Source of the DNA: Azotimanducus chitobiosivorans
GTDB lineage: Bacteria; Pseudomonadota; Gammaproteobacteria; Pseudomonadales; Azotimanducaceae
NCBI GenBank assembly: GCA_965200235.1
Contig: OZ241339.1
Coordinates: 62,001-126,000 of the forward strand
Length of the DNA: 64,000 nt
Direction: 5' to 3'
Below the pieces are notes generated by a model, which did not search any database, had not been told where the DNA came from, and was given only the letters and a program-made list of their open reading frames with translations. The translations under genes and the position numbers were made by a program. Positions 57,069-64,000 of this stretch are shown here, one piece after another (position 1 is the stretch's first letter; the number at the start of each line of letters is the position of its first letter).

Positions 57069-59897
57069 ATGGATAGGGCCAGTCGAACCACAGCGGAAAC
57101 GGTGCGCGACATCGCCGGGACGATGAAAAGTTCGCCTGAGCGCGTGCTGAGCCTCTTGCGCGATGCGGGGTTGCCGCACGCCGGCGAAGGCGATCTGGTG
57201 ACCATGGAGCAAAAAGCCATCTTGGTGAGGCACATCCGTTCCAAAGGCAGCGCATCAAGCGGTGCCAAGCCCGGGCAGGCAACGACCTCTGCGCCAGCGC
57301 GACCGGGTTCACAGGCGCCAGCGAGACGACCCGCAGGCACTTCGGGTGCTGGGCGGATGTCGAGGGCGCGCGCATCAAGCGTGACCGTGAAGACCAAAGG
57401 GCGGAAGGTGCTCGTCAATCGTCCGACTCCCTCGAAACCGGACTCACTCGCCAAGGAATCCGATATCGGTGAGCCTGCGCAGTTGCCTTCGGATGCCGAT
57501 GCGCAACCAACATCGACATCGGGGGCTGCGTCGACGCGCAGCGAGATCGAGCGTATTCGCGAGCAGGAGGCCATTCGCAAGCGCGCGGTGGATGACGAGC
57601 GCGAGGCATTGGAAGCGCAACGTGAAGCCGAGCGTCAGCGCGAGCAACAGGACGAAGAGGAAAAACAGGCGAAGGAAGCGGCGGCGCAGGCGGCTACCGA
57701 AGCGCGTCTCAAGGCGGAGCAGGAGGTGGCTCAGGCTGGGGCGGAAACGGAAAGCGCAGAAGCAGACAAGCGATCTGAGTCGAAAGCGACGGGCGATAAG
57801 GACCAGCAGACGTCGGATCAAGAGCGCGGCAAAGACAAGAAGGCGCGTTCGAGTCGCGCCACCAAAGGGAAAGGTGGCCAAGCAGCCGCGACGGCTGATC
57901 GAATTGCCGATTCGCAGCGGGAAGCTGTGGCGGCCGAGCGAAGCCATGCGGGCAAGCGACGCGGCAAGCCGCAGGACGCGGCCCCAGCCGGCCTTGGTGT
58001 TGATGACGATGATGAGTTTGGCGATGGCAAACGCCGCCATCGGGAGATTTCGTTGTCGGGTGGCGCATCGCGCGCGCGCCGCGCGAGGCGGCCGGTCAAG
58101 CATGTCAGCCAGCAAGGCGGCGAATTCCAGCAACCGACGGCAGCCGTGGTGCGCGAAGTCGAACTGCCGGAGACAATCACTGTGGGTGAGCTTGCGCAGC
58201 GCATGTCGATGAAGGCTGCGGAGGTCGTGAAGATATTAATGGATCTCGGCGCGGTTGCCACCATCAATCAGGTGCTTGACCAAGAAACCGCGCAGCTTCT
58301 CGTTGAAGAGGCGGGACACAAGGTCAAGCTCGTGCAGGAGGATGACATTGAGCGAGAGCTCGACGGCCTGATAGAGGTCGAGGGCACATCGGTGCAGCGC
58401 TCGCCGGTGGTCACCGTGATGGGTCATGTTGATCACGGCAAGACATCACTGCTTGATCGAATTCGCAACACGAGAGTGGCCGCTGGTGAGGCTGGCGGCA
58501 TCACTCAGCATATTGGCGCCTATCGCGTCGAAACCGACCATGGTGCGATCACCTTTATCGACACCCCTGGACATGCCGCCTTCTCATCGATGCGCGCGCG
58601 CGGCGCCGGTGTCACCGACATCGTCGTGCTGGTGGTGGCCGCTGACGATGGCGTCATGCCGCAAACCGAAGAAGCCGTGCAGCACGCGCAGGCTGCCCAG
58701 GTGCCGGTGGTGGTCGCCATCAACAAGATGGATTTGGAAGGCGCAAACCCTGATCAGGTCAGGAACGAGTTGGCCAGCCGCGGGCTGGCACCGGAGGAAT
58801 GGGGTGGTGATACGCAATATGTGCAGGTCTCGGCTGCCACAGGGGAGGGCATCGACAGTCTGCTTGAAGCCATTTTGCTGCGCGCTGAGGTGCTTGAACT
58901 GAAAGCGGTGGAGGATGCGCCGGCGCGCGGCTCGGTGGTGGAATCGCGTCTTGAACGTGGGCGCGGGCCGGTGGCGACGCTGCTTGTCAGGAACGGTCGC
59001 ATGCGACGCGGCGATATCGTCATCGCTGGGCAGTGCACCGGGCGCGTTCGCCAGCTTGTGGACGACCGCGCGCAAACGGTCGCCGTCGCCGGTCCTTCAA
59101 TGCCGGTTGAAGTGCTCGGGTTGTCCGGCACACCAGAGGCGGGCGTGGATTTTCTCGTCGTTGAGAATGAGCGCAGGGCACGCGAGATTGCTGAATTTCG
59201 ACTGAAGCGAACGGCGGAGCAGCGTGCTGCCCGTCAACAGGCCGCGCGCATGGATGTCCTGTCCAATTTGAAGGCTGGCGAGCGGGTGCTGCTCGGCGTG
59301 CTCGTCAAGGCGGATGTGCGCGGTTCGCTAGAGGCCGTGCTCGGCGCGCTCAATCAACTCGGCAATGACGAAGTCGGTGTCAAGATCATTGGCAGCGGCG
59401 TGGGTGCCGTCAATGAATCGGATATTACGCTCGCGATGGCGTCAAACGCCGTGATCCTCGGATTCAACGTCAAGCTTGAGGCGCGGGCCAAATCGATCAA
59501 AGAGCGGGAAGACGTCGAGGTTCTCTACTTCTCCGTGATCTACGAGCTCGTCGATGAGGTGCGCGGCATGCTCTCCAAGCTGCTTGCGCCCGAGGTCAAG
59601 GAATCGGTGCTTGGCACCGCCGAAGTGCGGGAAGTCTACGAGTCGCCGAAATTTGGCCAGATTGCCGGCTGTTTGGTCGTCGAAGGCTTGGTTATGCGAA
59701 ACAAGCCTGTACGCTTGCGCAGAGATGATCAAATCGTTGTCAGCAGTCAGCTCAATTCGCTGCGCCGCTTCAAGGAGGATGTGGCGGAAGTGCCGAGCGG
59801 CACGGAATGTGGCATCGGCGTGATGGACTTCAAAGACATACAGATTGGTGATCTCATCGAAGTCTATGAAGAAGTCGCGGTTGCGCGCGAGCTCTAG
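57069..59897 (+). CDS. infB: Translation initiation factor IF-2
   Basis: IF-2 places fMet-tRNA on the 30S subunit and promotes subunit joining. The G1 motif GHVDHGKT starts at residue 452; DTPGHAAF and NKMDLEG follow. The N-terminal about 350 residues are a long Arg/Glu/Ala/Gln-rich linker between an IF2N-like start (TTAETVRDIAGTMKSSPERV) and a second IF2N domain (PETITVGELAQRMSMKAAEV). The ATG at MDRASRTT was preferred to a TTG seven codons upstream. 942 residues. Confidence 0.96.
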   Translation: MDRASRTTAETVRDIAGTMKSSPERVLSLLRDAGLPHAGEGDLVTMEQKAILVRHIRSKGSASSGAKPGQATTSAPARPGSQAPARRPAGTSGAGRMSRARASSVTVKTKGRKVLVNRPTPSKPDSLAKESDIGEPAQLPSDADAQPTSTSGAASTRSEIERIREQEAIRKRAVDDEREALEAQREAERQREQQDEEEKQAKEAAAQAATEARLKAEQEVAQAGAETESAEADKRSESKATGDKDQQTSDQERGKDKKARSSRATKGKGGQAAATADRIADSQREAVAAERSHAGKRRGKPQDAAPAGLGVDDDDEFGDGKRRHREISLSGGASRARRARRPVKHVSQQGGEFQQPTAAVVREVELPETITVGELAQRMSMKAAEVVKILMDLGAVATINQVLDQETAQLLVEEAGHKVKLVQEDDIERELDGLIEVEGTSVQRSPVVTVMGHVDHGKTSLLDRIRNTRVAAGEAGGITQHIGAYRVETDHGAITFIDTPGHAAFSSMRARGAGVTDIVVLVVAADDGVMPQTEEAVQHAQAAQVPVVVAINKMDLEGANPDQVRNELASRGLAPEEWGGDTQYVQVSAATGEGIDSLLEAILLRAEVLELKAVEDAPARGSVVESRLERGRGPVATLLVRNGRMRRGDIVIAGQCTGRVRQLVDDRAQTVAVAGPSMPVEVLGLSGTPEAGVDFLVVENERRAREIAEFRLKRTAEQRAARQQAARMDVLSNLKAGERVLLGVLVKADVRGSLEAVLGALNQLGNDEVGVKIIGSGVGAVNESDITLAMASNAVILGFNVKLEARAKSIKEREDVEVLYFSVIYELVDEVRGMLSKLLAPEVKESVLGTAEVREVYESPKFGQIAGCLVVEGLVMRNKPVRLRRDDQIVVSSQLNSLRRFKEDVAEVPSGTECGIGVMDFKDIQIGDLIEVYEEVAVAREL

Positions 59898-59900
59898 AGT

Positions 59901-60284
59901 ATGTCAGGCCAAGCGCGAAACGAGAGGATTGCAGGCGAGCTCAAGCGTGAGCTCGCGGACATCCTATGCCGGGAGACGGCAGATGTGCGCTTGCAACTCT
60001 TGAGTATCAGCCATGTGCGTGTCAGTCGTGACCTTTCCGTCGCCGATGTCTACGTCGTGTCGCTGAAGGCGGACACCGCGGCGCTCCGCGAGAAGCTCAT
60101 CCACGCGCTCGCGAGCGCAGCGGGATTCTTTCGCAAAAGCCTGTCGTCGCGCACGCACTGGCAGAAGACGCCCTACTTGCGCTTTCACTACGACGACTTG
60201 CCGGAGTCCGGCCCCCGGCTCGAATCGCTGATCGATTCGGTGGCGCCTCGGGAAGCGCGTGCGGCAGCGGGCACCCTGTCATGA
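59901..60284 (+). CDS. rbfA: Ribosome-binding factor A
   Basis: RbfA is a KH-fold protein that helps 16S rRNA 5'-end maturation, especially in the cold. RNERIAGELKRELADIL at the start and TPYLRFHYDDLPESGPRLES near the end are diagnostic. 127 residues. It begins 3 bases after infB and overlaps truB by four bases. Confidence 0.94.
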   Translation: MSGQARNERIAGELKRELADILCRETADVRLQLLSISHVRVSRDLSVADVYVVSLKADTAALREKLIHALASAAGFFRKSLSSRTHWQKTPYLRFHYDDLPESGPRLESLIDSVAPREARAAAGTLS

Positions 60285-61228
60285 GCTCGGGCGGAAGAAG
60301 ACGCCGCGGCAAAGCGATCTCCGGCGTGCTCGTGCTCGACAAGCCGCTCGGCTGGACATCCGGGCTTGCCGTGTCGCGCATCAAGCGCCTCTTTGATGCG
60401 AGAAAAGTCGGACACACGGGCAGCCTTGATCAACTCGCCACCGGCGTGTTGCCGCTGTGCTTCGGCGAGGCCACCAAGCTGTCAGGCTTTCTGCTTGATT
60501 CGGACAAGCACTATGAAGTGCGTATCCGACTCGGTGTGCGCACCGACAGCGGCGATGCCGAAGGCAAGGTACTGCGAAGCGTCGCGCTTGATGCCTTCTC
60601 CATTGACGAAGCGAAGATCGACGCGGCGCTCGATCAGTTTCGTGGCCCAATTGATCAGGTGCCGCCCATGTATTCGGCAGTCAAGCGTGAAGGACAGCCG
60701 CTCTACAAGCTCGCCCGCAAAGGCATCGAAGTGGAGCGCGAGCCGCGCCCTGTTGAGATATTCCGCAACGAGATCACCCACTTCGACGGGCAGGATGTCT
60801 CGCTTCGCATCGAATGCAGCAAAGGCACGTATATCCGAACCATCGCCGATGATCTTGGCGAATTGCTCGGCTGCGGCGCGCATGTGATCGAGCTGCGCCG
60901 CACCAAGGCCGGGCCATTCGGCATCGCCGAGTGTGTGCTGTTCGACGACCTCAAAGTGCGGAAAGCCGAAGGCGCGGAGATGCTCCTGCGAGAAATCAGG
61001 CCGAGCGCATGCGCGGTGCAAGCCTTTCCGCGCGTAGACCTGACGAACGCCGGCCTTTGGCATGTCCGTCATGGACAGCCGGTGATGGTGCCGCGCGCGC
61101 CGTCGGAAGGCTGGGTGCGCCTACACGAGGACGGTTTGGGGGATAATGGCTTTGTCGGCGTAGGCGAAGTGCTCGATGACGGTCGCATCGCACCGCGCCG
61201 CATGATTGCGGGTGGCCCCGCATCATGA
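60281..61228 (+). CDS. truB: tRNA pseudouridine-55 synthase
   Basis: TruB converts U55 of tRNAs to pseudouridine. The catalytic Asp is D50 in GHTGSLDQLATGVLPL, where the usual Thr/Pro of TLDPLATG are Ser and Gln. VLDKPLGWTS, MYSAVKREGQPLYKLARKG and KGTYIRTIADDLG are further family motifs, and a PUA-like tail ends the protein. 315 residues. rpsO follows after about 100 bases. Confidence 0.96.
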   Translation: MSSGGRRRRGKAISGVLVLDKPLGWTSGLAVSRIKRLFDARKVGHTGSLDQLATGVLPLCFGEATKLSGFLLDSDKHYEVRIRLGVRTDSGDAEGKVLRSVALDAFSIDEAKIDAALDQFRGPIDQVPPMYSAVKREGQPLYKLARKGIEVEREPRPVEIFRNEITHFDGQDVSLRIECSKGTYIRTIADDLGELLGCGAHVIELRRTKAGPFGIAECVLFDDLKVRKAEGAEMLLREIRPSACAVQAFPRVDLTNAGLWHVRHGQPVMVPRAPSEGWVRLHEDGLGDNGFVGVGEVLDDGRIAPRRMIAGGPAS

Positions 61229-61327
61229 AGGAATCCCTGTCTATTGCTGCACCCATAAGCGGCTTGGCAGGTGAATTTTATCAATCACGTCTTTCACTGA
61301 TCGAAGGACATATGGGAGTAGAACAAC

Positions 61328-61597
61328 ATGGCAATTGACGCCACACAAAAGGCGGAGGTCATCAAGGATTTTGCCCGCAGCGAGGGCGACACCGGATCTC
61401 CAGAAGTACAAATCGCGATCTACACAGCGCAAATCAACGCGCTGCAGGATCACTTCAAGGCCCATAAAAAGGATCATCACTCAAGAGTGGGCCTGATCCG
61501 CATGGTCAATCGGCGTCGCAAGTTGCTCGATTATCTGCGCGGCAAGGACATCGCACGCTATCGCGAAGTCATCAAGCGCCTCGGACTGCGCCGTTAG
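61328..61597 (+). CDS. rpsO: 30S ribosomal protein S15
   Basis: S15 is a primary binder of the 16S central domain and represses its own translation in E. coli. DTGSPEVQIAIYTAQINAL and HHSRVGLIRMVNRRRKLLDYL identify it; 89 residues is exactly normal. About 100 bases precede it, enough for a promoter and regulatory leader, but I could not fold a convincing S15 site by eye. Confidence 0.98.
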   Translation: MAIDATQKAEVIKDFARSEGDTGSPEVQIAIYTAQINALQDHFKAHKKDHHSRVGLIRMVNRRRKLLDYLRGKDIARYREVIKRLGLRR

Positions 61598-61612
61598 GAC
61601 TCTGCTCAGACA

Positions 61613-61628
61613 CTCCCAAAAGGGAGTC
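61613..61628 (+). promoter_or_regulatory. Hairpin in the rpsO-pnp intergenic region
   Basis: ACTCCC, a 4-base A loop and GGGAGT form a short stem, followed by a second small stem (CTGCGAAGCAG). There is no T run. In E. coli the pnp leader contains RNase III-processed stems used for PNPase autocontrol; this could be the counterpart, but the stem is short. Confidence 0.35.
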
Positions 61629-61714
61629 AAATCTGCGAAGCAGATGCGTCGAATGCAGTCCGTAAGATACCAACGCACAATCAATCACAACAAAAATAAC
61701 AAAAGGAGATCATT

Positions 61715-63805
<2,091 letters not shown>

Positions 63806-63816
63806 CTCTCTCGCGT

Positions 63817-63842
63817 GCGAGGCGGGCGCGGCTCGCCTCGCA
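63817..63842 (+). terminator. GC-rich inverted repeat after pnp
   Basis: TGCGAGGCG and CGCCTCGCA form a nine-pair stem over a short GC loop just after the pnp stop. There is no T run, so it could be a processing or stabilising structure rather than a rho-independent terminator. Confidence 0.45.
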
Positions 63843-63870
63843 TCCGTCGCAGCATGCGATACTGCGAGCC

Positions 63871-64000
63871 ATGCGCTATTTCAACACCACCGGTCCTGTG
63901 CGTGCGGAGGAGCACTACTGTATTCCGCCGCTTGAGCGCATTGACTTGGATGACCTGCTGCGCCTGATCGGAGAGCAGCGCTATTTTGTGCTGCACGCGC
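63871..64000 (+). CDS. AAA-like ATP-binding protein, N-terminal part (truncated by window edge)
   Basis: Forty-three codons are visible. MRYFNTTGPVRAEEHYCIPP followed by LERIDLDDLLRLIGEQRYFV and LHA resembles the start of a bacterial ATPase family in which the Walker A loop comes immediately afterward. The loop itself is outside the window, so this rests on similarity of the first residues. It differs from the two DUF4143 ATPases in this window. Confidence 0.7.
   Translation, partial: MRYFNTTGPVRAEEHYCIPPLERIDLDDLLRLIGEQRYFVLHA

Overview
The window reads as a gammaproteobacterial chromosome segment. The gene orders rplM-rpsI-petABC-sspA-sspB, rsx(Rnf)-nth, map/rpsB-tsf-frr-uppS-cdsA and rimP-nusA-infB-rbfA-truB-rpsO-pnp are typical of that class. 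I could not place it more precisely. I saw no rRNA or tRNA gene and no CRISPR array.

Layout. 1-8426 is the 3' part of the spc operon and the alpha operon, from the tail of rplX to rplQ, including secY, rpmJ and rpoA. 8477-20035 is an accessory island on the minus strand. It encodes a giant 2816-residue protein with two complete subtilisin-type protease domains, a small secreted protein, and a lipoprotein protease related to the second half of the giant. 20214-25871 holds an RraA/LigK-like aldolase gene, rplM-rpsI, the three cytochrome bc1 genes and sspA-sspB. 26131-32965 holds map and, divergently, rpsB-tsf-frr-uppS-cdsA and fhs; pyrH is absent between tsf and frr. 32983-39520 mixes housekeeping genes (grxD, argG), a split DUF1538 membrane pair with a PII-like protein, an AAA/DUF4143 ATPase, and an ATPase plus DUF4276 pair that resembles a defence module. 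40027-47209 is one minus-strand run, metG-rsxA-rsxB-rsxD-rsxG-rsxE-hicA-hicB-nth. It has no rsxC, carries an RnfB fused to the ferredoxin tail of RnfC, and has hicA split by a 261-bp MITE-like element.

47307-54685 is the most plastic region. It contains a NucS-like nuclease gene beside a decayed copy of the metG 5' end, a VapBC pair, and two paralogous secreted-protein genes whose signal peptides contain long poly-C tracts (12 and 23 C). One of these genes is out of frame and the other in frame, the expected pattern for phase variation. Each sits in a roughly 1.4-kb repeated unit together with a terminator, a long inverted repeat and the 3' end of a tyrosine recombinase gene. A hendecad coiled-coil membrane protein lies between the two units. 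An IS30-type transposase remnant and a second DUF4143 ATPase follow. 54690-63805 returns to housekeeping: a rimP leader with attenuator-like terminator, rimP-nusA-infB-rbfA-truB, rpsO and pnp. The window ends in the start of another ATPase gene.

Strongest leads for something undescribed: the phase-variable secreted-protein/recombinase repeat unit, the double-protease giant with its neighbours, the RnfC-less Rnf operon, and the two-hairpin mobile element in hicA.
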